Shown: one piece after another, positions 19,013 to 27,859 of the stretch
How positions within the stretch are numbered: position 1 is the stretch's first letter
How the letters are laid out: every line of letters starts with the position of its first letter
Assembly: GCA_047627915.1 (NCBI GenBank)
Contig: JBLHTZ010000009.1
Coordinates: 1 to 64,000, forward strand
DNA from: NORP294 sp047627915
Lineage (GTDB): Bacteria > Bacteroidota > Bacteroidia > Flavobacteriales_E > Vicingaceae
Length of the DNA stretch: 64,000 nt
Direction of reading: 5' to 3'
Notes under the pieces: model-generated
Database searches by the model: none
What the model saw: only the letters and a program-made list of their open reading frames with translations
What the model was told of the DNA's origin: nothing
Position numbers and translations under genes: made by a program

Positions 19013-20254
19013 TTATTCAAACTCAGACTTAAATATATTTCGAACTTCCTTAATCGTTTCTTCCTCTAAGTCAGTTCTTTTTAATAACTCATCTTCTGAT
19101 AACTCTAAAACATTTTTTGCGGTGTCGCAACCAATAGCTTTTAATTCATCTATAACCCAAGCTTCAATTTCATCAGCAAATTCATCTAACAAAACATCAT
19201 CGTCTGGCTCATTTTCAACATTATCACGATACACATCAATTTCGTAACCGGTTAATTTTCCTGCCAACTTAATGTTGTGTCCACCTCTACCGATTGCCAA
19301 AGAAACTTGGTCTGGAGAAAGGTAAACTTCCGCTTTTCCATTCTCGTCGTCTAATTTAATAGAAGAAACTTTTGCAGGACTAAGCGCCCTCGTAATGTAC
19401 AATTGGTTGTTTGAAGTAAAATTGATTACATCGATGTTTTCATTTTTTAATTCACGAACAATTCCATGAATTCTAGAACCTTTCATACCGACACAAGCTC
19501 CAACAGGATCAATTCGGTCGTCGTAAGATTCAACAGCCACTTTAGCTCTTTCTCCTGGCTCACGAACGATATTCTTAATGGTAATAAGCCCATCAAAAAT
19601 CTCAGGAACTTCCATTTCGAATAATCTTTCTAAAAAGACTGTTGATGTTCTTGAAAGCGTAATCAACGGTTTGTTGTTACGCATTTCAACTTGCTTTACA
19701 ACTGCTCTAATGTTGTCACCTTTTTTGAAATAGTCATTCGGGATTTGTTCTGTTTTTGGTAAAATTAATTCGTTGCTTTCATCGTCTAAAATCAACAGTT
19801 CTCTTTTCCAAACTTGGTACACCTCTCCAGTAATAATATCTCCAACTCTATCTTCATATTTCTTGAAAATATTGTCTTTTTCCAACTCTAATACTTTAGA
19901 AATAAGATTTTGACGCAATGCTAATACTGCTCTTCTTCCAAAGTCATTTAATTTAACTTCTTCAGATGCCTCTTCTCCAACTTCAAAGTCGGGCTCAATC
20001 TTAATTGCCTCAGAAAGTGCAATTTGACTATTCTCGTCTTCTACTTTTCCGTCCTCAACAATTTCTCTGTTTCTCCAAACTTCTAAATCTCCTTTATCAA
20101 TGTTTAGGATGATGTCAAAATTTTCGTCTGAACCATATTTTTTGATGATCATATTTCTGAAAACACTTTCCAGAATGTTCATCATGGTTGGTCGGTCAAT
20201 GTCTTTGAATTCTTTAAATTCAGAAAACGATTCGCTTAAATTTATCTTATCCAT
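19013..20254 (-). CDS. nusA: Transcription termination/antitermination protein NusA
   Basis: NusA binds RNA polymerase and modulates pausing, termination and antitermination. The 413-residue protein has an N-terminal polymerase-binding domain (about 1-130), an S1 domain (GDIITGEVYQVWK), KH domains with the DRIDPVGACVGMKGSRI and VSLAIGRGGHNIKLA signatures, and a short acidic C-terminal tail. It lies five bases after rimP and before infB, the usual bacterial order. As NusA acts on intrinsic terminators, the hairpin in the leader of this operon is of interest for feedback control. Confidence 0.97.
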   Translation of the reverse strand: MDKINLSESFSEFKEFKDIDRPTMMNILESVFRNMIIKKYGSDENFDIILNIDKGDLEVWRNREIVEDGKVEDENSQIALSEAIKIEPDFEVGEEASEEVKLNDFGRRAVLALRQNLISKVLELEKDNIFKKYEDRVGDIITGEVYQVWKRELLILDDESNELILPKTEQIPNDYFKKGDNIRAVVKQVEMRNNKPLITLSRTSTVFLERLFEMEVPEIFDGLITIKNIVREPGERAKVAVESYDDRIDPVGACVGMKGSRIHGIVRELKNENIDVINFTSNNQLYITRALSPAKVSSIKLDDENGKAEVYLSPDQVSLAIGRGGHNIKLAGKLTGYEIDVYRDNVENEPDDDVLLDEFADEIEAWVIDELKAIGCDTAKNVLELSEDELLKRTDLEEETIKEVRNIFKSEFE

Positions 20255-20259
20255 AGTTC

Positions 20260-20727
20260 TTATTTGAAAGATATTACCACTTTAGTTTCTTTTACTTGCT
20301 CCATGGGAACGGTTTTATTTTCTATTACTATTTGTTTTTTCTTTTTGCCTTCAATTTTCTCCTTTCGCGTAATTTCAAGTACTACGGCGTTCTCATCTGC
20401 CGATATTAATATTCCTTTTATTTTATCGCCTTCCGTAGTTTTCATTTCTACTTCTCTACCAACATAACGCTGATATTGGCGTAAAATCTTAAATGGCTGA
20501 TCCATTCCTGCGGAACTTACAGTAAGCTCAAAGTCGACTTCCTCTCTGTCGTAATTGCCTTCTATGTGACGGCTAATTTGGACGCAGTCATTAATTTTAA
20601 CTCCTTTATCTCCATCAATTTCAACTCGAATTTGGTTGGACGAACTCACCGAAACATCTACAATGTAGTACTCTGTTCCTTCTATTTCCTCTTCTACTAA
20701 TTTTACAATCTCAGGCTTTGTAATCAT
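20260..20727 (-). CDS. rimP: Ribosome maturation factor RimP
   Basis: RimP assists maturation of the 30S subunit. The chosen ATG at 20727 gives a 155-residue protein (MITKPEIVKLVEEE...), the normal size. The longer frame from 20784 would translate through the leader hairpin at 20751-20770 and adds residues not typical of the family. The N-terminal domain carries EYYIVDVSVSSSNQIRVEIDGDKGV and the C-terminal SH3-like domain ends with the K-rich strand. First gene of rimP-nusA-infB. Confidence 0.93.
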   Translation of the reverse strand: MITKPEIVKLVEEEIEGTEYYIVDVSVSSSNQIRVEIDGDKGVKINDCVQISRHIEGNYDREEVDFELTVSSAGMDQPFKILRQYQRYVGREVEMKTTEGDKIKGILISADENAVVLEITRKEKIEGKKKKQIVIENKTVPMEQVKETKVVISFK

Positions 20728-20745
20728 CTCCAACAATTGTTTTAT

Positions 20746-20770
20746 AAAAAGAGGGGACGAATGTCCCCTC
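20746..20770 (-). terminator. Terminator-like hairpin in the rimP-nusA-infB leader
   Basis: On the minus strand GAGGGGAC, loop ATTC, GTCCCCTC is followed at once by TTTTT. The stem is 8 bp and five of the pairs in each arm are G-C. It lies between a -7 promoter box (20797-20804) and the rimP ATG (20727). It may end transcripts from the upstream beta-barrel gene, attenuate the operon, or both. Confidence 0.65.
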
Positions 20771-20796
20771 CTAATTAATTCCAACTAAATTCTGTG

Positions 20797-20804
20797 CAAA
20801 AGTA
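20797..20804 (-). promoter_or_regulatory. -7 promoter box TACTTTTG of rimP-nusA-infB
   Basis: An exact TAnnTTTG match on the minus strand, 69 bases upstream of the rimP ATG. Transcription would start near 20790, leaving the hairpin at 20746-20770 inside the leader. No clear -33 TTG. Confidence 0.45.
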
Positions 20805-20836
20805 GTAAAATTTATACGATTAATCTATGTCTAGGG

Positions 20837-21610
20837 TTAAATCTTAAAGCTAAGACCAATAGTTATACCTATCATTTCAACATTTTGGTCGTACTCGAAA
20901 AATTCGGTAGGGCCTGAACTAGCTCCATTAATAGAATAATTTACAGCGATATTTTTAAATTCATGAGCGGCCCTGAGGTAGTCTATCCCAATGTTAAAGA
21001 AGGTAGTTTGGTTTATTTCTGCTACAATGGAAGCGCCTACGATAAAGTTTAGCGAGTTTGTAGTAGAGCTGCTTTGACTAAGAATTTCAGTAGTTCTGCC
21101 GTCAGTTAACGTTATGGTAAAGCTGGGAGCACTCAAATTTTGAACTCCTAAACCAAACTTGGTAAGAAAGTACGTTTTTGCATCAATAGCTGTTCTAGTT
21201 CCTACTGCTGCATTTAAAGTTTTACCATTCCAATTTTTGCTTGTCGCAGAAACCCTTACGAATGCAGGTACTGCATTCGTAAGGGGAAGTAGTAATTCAT
21301 CTTCGTCAACTGGATTAGAAGAATATCCACCTTCAATAAGTAAGTAAAAGCTTTCTGTAAAAAGATATTGTAAATTAGCATTTAACTGAATTCCTGCCTT
21401 TGCAAGACCTGCTTTTTCGTTATTAACATCAATTTCACCAAATTCGCCAATAGGAATAGTGGGTCCTATCTTAAAACCGAATAGAAGCTTAGAACCTGAA
21501 AAGCTTTTGAATGCTTCGTTATCAGGAAGGCCTTTATTTTCTCTACTTTGGCTTATTCCAAATTGACATAAGAGAAGAAATAATAGGAGGGCTGTTAGAT
21601 TTTTTTTCAT
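20837..21610 (-). CDS. Outer-membrane beta-barrel protein
   Basis: A 257-residue protein with a signal peptide (MKKNLTALLLFLLLCQFGISQ) and a barrel-like body of alternating hydrophobic strands ending in MIGITIGLSFKI. Glycine and aromatic residues are placed as in small Bacteroidota outer-membrane barrels (PorT-like fold). It starts six bases after the stop of the large MORN-repeat gene, so the two form an operon. No specific function can be read; a surface complex with the MORN-repeat protein is possible. Confidence 0.7.
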   Translation of the reverse strand: MKKNLTALLLFLLLCQFGISQSRENKGLPDNEAFKSFSGSKLLFGFKIGPTIPIGEFGEIDVNNEKAGLAKAGIQLNANLQYLFTESFYLLIEGGYSSNPVDEDELLLPLTNAVPAFVRVSATSKNWNGKTLNAAVGTRTAIDAKTYFLTKFGLGVQNLSAPSFTITLTDGRTTEILSQSSSTTNSLNFIVGASIVAEINQTTFFNIGIDYLRAAHEFKNIAVNYSINGASSGPTEFFEYDQNVEMIGITIGLSFKI

Positions 21611-21616
21611 CCTTTA

Positions 21617-23338
21617 TTAATTGTCATCTGCATTACTAATCTTTTGACCTTTCTTGTATTTTACGATTTGCTTTATTTTTCCAGCTTGCTTTTCATAAAA
21701 AGTAAAATTACCATGGGGGATTCCGTTAACGTAATTTTTTTCACTCTCTAAGGTGCCTATGTCATAATAACTCGTCACCTTTCCGTTGATTCTCCCTTTG
21801 TCATAGTTAGTTTCCATCATTTTCTGACCATTATCGTGATAGTAAATCCATAACCCGTCTTGCTTGCCTTCCGAGTAATTTCCTTCATCTCTTAAATTGC
21901 GATTACCATACCAGCTTTTTCTAATACCATGTAATAACCCATTTTTATAAGATTCTTCTAGTTCTTTTGTCCCGTTGTCGTTCCAGTAGGTCCAAGTCCC
22001 GTCTTTTTTGTTGGCTAAATACGCACCAATGTAACGTTGATTGCCATTTGGAAACCACCCTTTCCAGGATCCAGACATTTCTCCGTTAATATAGAAGCCA
22101 TCATCTTGAGCACTTTTGTCAGAAAAGTAAGTGTTCCATTTACCATCTTCCAGCCCATTATTGTACTTCCCTGTGATGATTAGTGTTCCATTTTCATGAA
22201 AGATATTCCAAAGGCCATCTTTTTTATCGCTTAGGAAACTTCCATTTTTCCATTCTTCTCCAGTTTCATAATAGTATAACCAAACTCCATTACGTTTTCC
22301 ATTTTCAAAGTTCCCGACTGATAAAATCTGGTCTTTATTGGCATAATAGTACTCCCACTTCCCATCTTGTGTATCTTCTTTGAATTCACCTTTCATATCA
22401 GCTAATCCATTTTCGTGATACCACTCCCATTCGCCAGTTTTCTTGCCATTTAAAAATGCGCCTTTTTCAGCTAGCATACCCTCGTTAAACCATGCGGTAT
22501 ATTTTCCGGTAAGCATTCCCTCGTTATAGGTTTTTTCAGCTTTTTTATTTCCGTTTTCATAATAGTCTTCCCAAATACCATGCTTTTGACCAAGTTTGTA
22601 ATTTCTTACTTGACTTAATTTTCCATTTTCTTGGTAGTATTTCCAAGTTCCATCTTCTTTTCCTTTTGTATAGTGGATTTCTGATGTCAACAGACCATTA
22701 TCATAATACTCTTTCCAAGTGCCATGTTTTCGGCCTTCAGTGCACTCTCCTGTGGCTTTTACTTTTTTATTGTCATAATATTCAGACCACTTTCCTTCGC
22801 CATTTTTCACTAAAAATTTACCGGCTGAATTATAGAAATTAAGAACTCTTTCTCCTTCATTGTAATTCACAACTTTTTTCAATTGCCCGCTGGCATACCA
22901 ATACTTCCAATCATTAACTCTAACATCGGTATTGTATGTCCCTTCATATTCTTTAGTGCCATTTTCATGGAAACTGGTCCACAAACTATCTTGGTATCCG
23001 TTGTTATAAAAGCCAGTCATGGCTGGTTTTCCATTTTCGAAATAAGTTTGGAAGCTACCGTCTCTTTTGGCATCTCTAAAATTTCCCTTTTCACTTAGTT
23101 TTCCATTGTCAAAATAGTGCTCATAATTCCCGTCAATTGTACCAAAACTGTAGTTTACTTTTTGAGTTAAGATCCCTTCCTGATTATAGTAGTTCCACTC
23201 ACCTTCTTCAATGCCCCCTTGCACTAGACGACCTTTGGCTTTGGTTTTTCCATTTTCCCAAGTATAAGTAGTGAACTCTTGGGCATTAAGTGTAATTTGA
23301 AAGGAAAGGAGACTTATTATAAAAAGAATTAGTTTCAT
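21617..23338 (-). CDS. Secreted protein of about 22 MORN-variant repeats
   Basis: After a signal peptide (MKLILFIISLLSFQITLNAQ) the 573-residue protein is built almost entirely of a repeat of 22-24 residues with the core DGxWxYYxENGxxxxxGxYxxG. I count about 22 copies (examples: DGTWKYYQENG, HGIWEDYYENG, TGEWEWYHENG, DGLWIYYHDNG). This is the MORN-variant repeat also found in proteins labelled YwqK-family antitoxins; that label should not be taken as a toxin-antitoxin function here. The repeats likely stack into a long beta-sheet strip used for binding in the periplasm or at the surface. A small barrel gene follows six bases later. Confidence 0.85.
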   Translation of the reverse strand: MKLILFIISLLSFQITLNAQEFTTYTWENGKTKAKGRLVQGGIEEGEWNYYNQEGILTQKVNYSFGTIDGNYEHYFDNGKLSEKGNFRDAKRDGSFQTYFENGKPAMTGFYNNGYQDSLWTSFHENGTKEYEGTYNTDVRVNDWKYWYASGQLKKVVNYNEGERVLNFYNSAGKFLVKNGEGKWSEYYDNKKVKATGECTEGRKHGTWKEYYDNGLLTSEIHYTKGKEDGTWKYYQENGKLSQVRNYKLGQKHGIWEDYYENGNKKAEKTYNEGMLTGKYTAWFNEGMLAEKGAFLNGKKTGEWEWYHENGLADMKGEFKEDTQDGKWEYYYANKDQILSVGNFENGKRNGVWLYYYETGEEWKNGSFLSDKKDGLWNIFHENGTLIITGKYNNGLEDGKWNTYFSDKSAQDDGFYINGEMSGSWKGWFPNGNQRYIGAYLANKKDGTWTYWNDNGTKELEESYKNGLLHGIRKSWYGNRNLRDEGNYSEGKQDGLWIYYHDNGQKMMETNYDKGRINGKVTSYYDIGTLESEKNYVNGIPHGNFTFYEKQAGKIKQIVKYKKGQKISNADDN

Positions 23339-23357
23339 TTTTTCTTGCTATTTACAG

Positions 23358-23365
23358 CAAACTTA
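23358..23365 (-). promoter_or_regulatory. -7 promoter box TAAGTTTG of the MORN-repeat gene
   Basis: Exact TAnnTTTG on the minus strand, 19 bases upstream of the ATG at 23338. No -33 TTG at the usual distance. Confidence 0.4.
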
Positions 23366-23468
23366 TAGCTAATATTCAGTGAAATTTGGGAAGCAGGGGT
23401 TGAATTATAAACATTGAATTCTTATCGCTTTTTCTGTGACAAGAGAATAAAATTTATATTTACCGAAC

Positions 23469-24239
23469 GTGAAAAATAGACCACTCATCATCGCCCACAG
23501 AGGTGCTTCTGGCTTAGTGCCTGAGAATACTTTAGTTGCTTTCGAAAAAGCAATTGAGATAGGAGTGGACCGAATTGAAATGGATTTGCGTCAGACGTTA
23601 GACGGGGTAGTTATAGTTTTGCACGATAAAACATTAAAACGGACCACAAATGGTTGGGGGAGTGCACGTAAAATGTCGATGACAAAAATTCGACGCTATT
23701 CTGCAGGATCATGGTTTCATTATAACTTTAGCAGCGAAAAGGTTCCAACATTTCGTCAAGTGCTCGAATTAGTTAATGGTAGGACAACCTTATTGTTAGA
23801 AATTAAAGACGGAAGCCCCTATCATCATGGAATAGAACGGAATGTGATTGATTTGATAAACGAATACAATGCTCAAGATTGGTGCATCGTGCAGTCGTTC
23901 AATGATAAAGTGTTGAAAAACTTTAGAACTCTACCTGGTTTAAATAGTCACGTCCAAAAATTGTTTGAGATTGTTATTCCTGTTGCCCCGTTTATTGGAG
24001 GTAGCCAGTTTACTTACAAATCTCTGAGGCATTATGATTTTGCAGAAGAAGTAAACGTGAATTTTAAAAATGTCACCCCTTTGGTCGTTCAAAAAGTTCA
24101 CAAAATGGGCAAAAAGATCAATGTTTGGACTGTAAACGATGAGTTCGACTTGCGCTTATTTGTAAAAATGGGTGTAGATGGTATCATAACCGATTATCCT
24201 GATCGGTTAAAGAGAATCTTGGAGGAGGGCGAAAACTAA
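23469..24239 (+). CDS. Glycerophosphodiester phosphodiesterase
   Basis: GDPD-family enzymes split glycerophosphodiesters into glycerol 3-phosphate and an alcohol. The 256-residue protein has the family start IAHRGASGLVPENT with the catalytic histidine at residue 10 and the glutamate at 19, then EMDLRQTLDGVVIVLHD and NVWTVND, all metal- or substrate-binding parts. There is no signal peptide, so it is probably cytoplasmic. The start is GTG at 23469; no in-frame ATG precedes the HRG motif. The gene stands between a divergent MORN-repeat gene and the T9SS protein gene. Confidence 0.92.
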   Translation: MKNRPLIIAHRGASGLVPENTLVAFEKAIEIGVDRIEMDLRQTLDGVVIVLHDKTLKRTTNGWGSARKMSMTKIRRYSAGSWFHYNFSSEKVPTFRQVLELVNGRTTLLLEIKDGSPYHHGIERNVIDLINEYNAQDWCIVQSFNDKVLKNFRTLPGLNSHVQKLFEIVIPVAPFIGGSQFTYKSLRHYDFAEEVNVNFKNVTPLVVQKVHKMGKKINVWTVNDEFDLRLFVKMGVDGIITDYPDRLKRILEEGEN

Positions 24240-24303
24240 TTATTTCTCAGGCAACGTTTTCAGTGTTTTAGGTTTCTAATATGTGAACAATAAAACAACT
24301 GCC

Positions 24304-26856
24304 ATGAAAACAATTTTACAAAAAAGCTTAGTTGCACTTTTACTGCTATTCGCGGTAAAGTCTTTCTCACAGATAACAACTACAAATAACTGGACCAAAT
24401 ATACAGTCGCAGATGGATTAATAAGTGACAACATATATGAGGTCATGATTCAAGATACTTCTAACATTTGGTTAGCGACAGATTCAGGATTAACTCACTT
24501 TGACGGTACAACTTTCTCTAATTACAAACCAAGTGACTTTTTGCCGGTATCTGACATTGTAAGCGGATTGGTATATGCTCAAGGGAAGGTTTGGATGAAA
24601 AACTCGTTAATAACTCAGAATGGAAGTTTAATGAGTTTTGACGATACTTCTTTTGTTGTTTATTCAACCGCAAATGGAATGGCACAAAATACAGTTCGCG
24701 ATATTGTAGCGACAAATTCAGATACATTATGGATAACAAGCGGTAATTCAGGAGTAAGCAAATTTGATGGCACGAGTTTTACTCATTATCCAACTATTCG
24801 TTCGATTTCTATTGCCGCCGATAGCGCAAATAGAGTGTATGCATCTTTTATTTTGGGTCGCGGAAACATAGATTCAGTAGCTGTTTATGAGAATGGGATT
24901 TGGACGAATTTTTTCCCTGCGGGATTTTCTTCGAAGACTCCAATAGGGTTGTTTATTTTGAAAGCATCTGCTGAAGGAGAAATATTTGCCTTTCCTAGAA
25001 ATACTACAGATAAATACTATTATAAGGTTAGTTATCCACTTAACTTGGAGTTGAAGTCGATAGAAATTCGAGGAGTACCTTCAAGTAGCAATGCCGGCCC
25101 TACAGTAGGATCAATTAATAAACTCAATAATAAAACATGGTTTTTAGCATCACGTTCAACTATGATAGCTTGCTCAACAATGGACTCAATAGCTGATCCG
25201 CACTTTGGTAATGACCCAGGAGAGACTAGCATAAATGTAGACCTAATTGACCAATTTGTAGCAATTGCTACGACAAAAGGTTTGTATATCTCTTCTTCTT
25301 CTGTGAAGCCTTCATCTGCAGAACAAACCATCTTCGATGTAAATACCTTTAGAACTGGGGTAAGAATCTCAGATCCTCTTTTTGAAGAGATTTATAGTGC
25401 AACTGCTAATTTAGAGTTTCCAAAGAATAGTGGGAACCACGTTGTTTATGCGGCAAACTTTATTGTAGCGGCGAAAAAGCAAAACGCTTCTAATTTTAAT
25501 GTTTTTCCTCTTGATGGGTTTCAAACTGCTTTTGCACCGGGACCTATCTCAAATACAGGTGGTTTAGTTGGAGATTTTATACTTAAAATCACGAAACAAG
25601 AAATTACTACTCATCAAGCAAGTGCTGGTCAACCAAATTATAACATGCCAGATGCAATCAAAAATTGGCCAGCGTTTGGCGACTCAACTTTAGGAGTTGC
25701 TACTGATCTAGCTCCTTTTTTCGATGCTAACTCAAACGGTTGTTATGATCCGCATAATGGAGACTATCCAATTATTAAAGGAGATCAGGCTATTTACTGG
25801 ATTAATCACCCACTTGAGAAGAGTTTAGAGCTGGAGTATCACTGGATGATGTATGGGTTTAGCGCTCCAGGAACTGCGTTAGATTCCTGTCTATTTGTAC
25901 AATATACAATAGTAAATAGAGCGCAGGTTGCTTACGATTCAGTTCAAGTAGGGCTTTTTCTGGACACAGATTTAGGGAATGCCGTTGACGATTACGTAGG
26001 TTGTGATAGTATCAATAATGTAATGTATTCATATAATGGAACTTTATTTGATGCAGGGCAAGGTTCAAGTCCAGGTTATGGGAATAGTACTCCAGCTGTA
26101 GGAGTTAAGTTCTTAAGTGATTCCATGTCGAGTTTAATTTACTACAACATTGGACCAAGTTCAAATGGAGATCCTGCCACAGCTCAAGACTGGTTAAATT
26201 ACATGAATGCCCGTTGGAAAAATGGAATGAATGTGAGGTACGGAGGAAATGGATTTAACTCATCGGGCACCTCAACTTTCAGCACTACTCACATGTTTAC
26301 GGGAGATCCAGTCGCTTTAACTGGTTGGACGGAATTAACACCAGGTGGCGGAGTACCTCAAAATGCAACAGGCGACCGTAGGCTTTTTGGAGCCATGCCT
26401 TTCTTTTCTTTGCAGCCAAATGAGCGGAAAACAATTGAGATTGTTGTGGGCGTGGGTAAAACTCCCGGGTCAAATACGGTAATCGGGCAAAACATTAATG
26501 CGATGGTATCATCATTAAATAAGGCAAAGCAATTTAACGACAGTTTAGCGATACCAGCCTTATCTTTCGCTAGTACGGATACCTGTAGTGCCGTTTCTGT
26601 AAATGAAATTTTGGCTAGTCAACAAAACAGTCTATCAGTGTTTCCAGTGCCAAGTTCGGGAGATTTGACGATTGAAGCTGATGGACAAATGAGGTTAATT
26701 GAAGTATATGATATGAAAGGTGCTAGAGTAATGTCAATGCCTACTCGTCAAAATCGAGTTCAATTATCGTTAAGTGAATACCGAAATGGGTTTTACCTCA
26801 TCAGAGTGCAATTGCAAGATGACACCTGGATGATGAAGAAAATCATTAAGCAATAA
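24304..26856 (+). CDS. Secreted T9SS type A protein with two-component-regulator-like propeller repeats
   Basis: From ATG 24304 the 850-residue protein has a signal peptide (MKTILQKSLVALLLLFAVKSFSQ), then propeller-type repeats (about residues 25-330; LISDNIYEVMIQDTSNIWLATDSGLTHFDG, NTVRDIVATNSDTLWI), a central region with Asp-rich turns (FFDANSNGCYDPHNGDYP), and a C-terminal type A sorting domain (VFPVPSSGDLTIE ... YLIRVQ ... MMKKIIKQ). The sorting domain directs export by the type IX system and attachment at the surface. The propeller motif is best known from sensor histidine kinases, but no kinase domain is present. Function unknown. Confidence 0.85.
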   Translation: MKTILQKSLVALLLLFAVKSFSQITTTNNWTKYTVADGLISDNIYEVMIQDTSNIWLATDSGLTHFDGTTFSNYKPSDFLPVSDIVSGLVYAQGKVWMKNSLITQNGSLMSFDDTSFVVYSTANGMAQNTVRDIVATNSDTLWITSGNSGVSKFDGTSFTHYPTIRSISIAADSANRVYASFILGRGNIDSVAVYENGIWTNFFPAGFSSKTPIGLFILKASAEGEIFAFPRNTTDKYYYKVSYPLNLELKSIEIRGVPSSSNAGPTVGSINKLNNKTWFLASRSTMIACSTMDSIADPHFGNDPGETSINVDLIDQFVAIATTKGLYISSSSVKPSSAEQTIFDVNTFRTGVRISDPLFEEIYSATANLEFPKNSGNHVVYAANFIVAAKKQNASNFNVFPLDGFQTAFAPGPISNTGGLVGDFILKITKQEITTHQASAGQPNYNMPDAIKNWPAFGDSTLGVATDLAPFFDANSNGCYDPHNGDYPIIKGDQAIYWINHPLEKSLELEYHWMMYGFSAPGTALDSCLFVQYTIVNRAQVAYDSVQVGLFLDTDLGNAVDDYVGCDSINNVMYSYNGTLFDAGQGSSPGYGNSTPAVGVKFLSDSMSSLIYYNIGPSSNGDPATAQDWLNYMNARWKNGMNVRYGGNGFNSSGTSTFSTTHMFTGDPVALTGWTELTPGGGVPQNATGDRRLFGAMPFFSLQPNERKTIEIVVGVGKTPGSNTVIGQNINAMVSSLNKAKQFNDSLAIPALSFASTDTCSAVSVNEILASQQNSLSVFPVPSSGDLTIEADGQMRLIEVYDMKGARVMSMPTRQNRVQLSLSEYRNGFYLIRVQLQDDTWMMKKIIKQ

Positions 26857-26881
26857 AGCTATTTGTTAGAATCAAAGATAG

Positions 26882-26914
26882 GGCGCAGTAATTTTAATTA
26901 CTGCGCCTTTTTTT
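26882..26914 (+). terminator. Rho-independent terminator of the T9SS protein gene
   Basis: A perfect 12-bp stem (GGCGCAGTAATT with its complement at 26896-26907) with a 2-base centre is followed by seven T. It lies 25 bases after the stop at 26856. Confidence 0.9.
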
Positions 26915-26928
26915 CTCAATGCTTTTGG

Positions 26929-26960
26929 TTGAAACAGAAGTGAAATGACTTTTAAGTTTG
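26929..26960 (+). promoter_or_regulatory. Promoter of the broken mscS gene (TTG, 21 bp, TAAGTTTG)
   Basis: TTG at 26929-26931, a 21-base spacer and TAAGTTTG at 26953-26960 fit the Bacteroidota promoter. The ATG is only 12 bases further on, so the leader would be very short. Confidence 0.55.
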
Positions 26961-26972
26961 TATTTTAGAGCT

Positions 26973-27851
26973 ATGATTGAACGAATACAAAATGAATTCG
27001 CTGAATGGTGGGATAATATATTAGCAATTTCTCCTTCTATTATTTTCGGCACTATATTATTAGTCACTTTCATTATTCTAGGAAAGTTTGCTCGTAATGT
27101 TTTTGTTAAACGTTTTGGTTCAAAAACGGATGACTTGCTCTTAACTAACTTCTTAGGAAGAATTATTTTTTGAATTTTTGTAACCATAGGGCTGTCTTTT
27201 TTCTTGAATAAAATTGGATTAGGTGATGCAGTTGCTGGGTTATTAGCGGGTGCTGGAGTAACTGCCATTGTATTAGGTTTTGCATTCAAAGACATTGGTG
27301 AGAATTTACTTGCAGGAATAATGCTCGCTTTTAATCGACCGTTTAACATCGGGAATGTGATAGAAATTGATGGCTTTGTAGGAACAGTAAAAGCACTTCA
27401 ATTGAGAAGTACTCATCTGAGAACATTTAATGGCAGAGACATTTACATTCCAAACTCTAGTCTAATAAAAAACCCACTTATTAATTATACCCAAGATGGC
27501 TTGTTGAGACATGATTTTATTATTGGCCTAGATTATGGTGAATCGATTAAGGATGTAATGCAAGAGATTGATTCAACTTTATCGGGAATAACTGAAATTG
27601 TACATACCGAAGATTTGGCGCCCTTTGTGACAATTAGCGAGTTTGGAACGAGTACGGTAAACGTAATAATCCATTTTTGGATAAACTCAAAAGACTTTAT
27701 TGGCTCTACGTTAGTTTTAAAGTCGGAAGTGATGAGAAAAGTGATCGTAGCCTTGCTCGACAAAAATGTTGGAATGCCCGCAGATATTTTGGAACTAAAA
27801 ATTTATCAAGAAGACAAACCTATTCAGATTACATTGAAGAAAGATGCATAG
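26973..27851 (+). pseudogene. MscS-type mechanosensitive channel interrupted by an in-frame TGA
   Basis: The frame beginning MIERIQNEFAEWW at ATG 26973 stops at TGA 27171-27173 and resumes in the same frame to 27851. Reading across it gives about 292 residues of a complete small MscS protein: helices at the N-terminus, the pore helix (GLLAGAGVTAIVLGFAFKDIGENLLAGIMLAFNRPF) and the beta and C-terminal domains. Just before and after the TGA the sequence reads RIIF*IFVTIGL; homologues usually have tryptophan near here, so TGG to TGA is the likely change. TGA serves as a normal stop elsewhere (ispD, the M14 peptidase), so recoding is unlikely. A second, intact mscS lies at 59545-60432. Sequencing error remains possible. 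Confidence 0.8.
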
Positions 27852-27859
27852 TTGAGGTA

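Noticed and set aside
20728..20784. Longer N-terminus of RimP from 20784
   Set aside because: It would be encoded by the leader hairpin and adds residues foreign to the family.
21617..23338. Toxin-antitoxin system (YwqK-type antitoxin)
   Set aside because: The similarity is only the MORN-variant repeat; the protein is secreted, very long, and no toxin gene is adjacent.
27171..27173. TGA read as tryptophan or selenocysteine in the mscS gene
   Set aside because: TGA ends ispD and the M14 peptidase gene normally, and no selenocysteine element or reason for one is visible; nonsense mutation or sequencing error is simpler.
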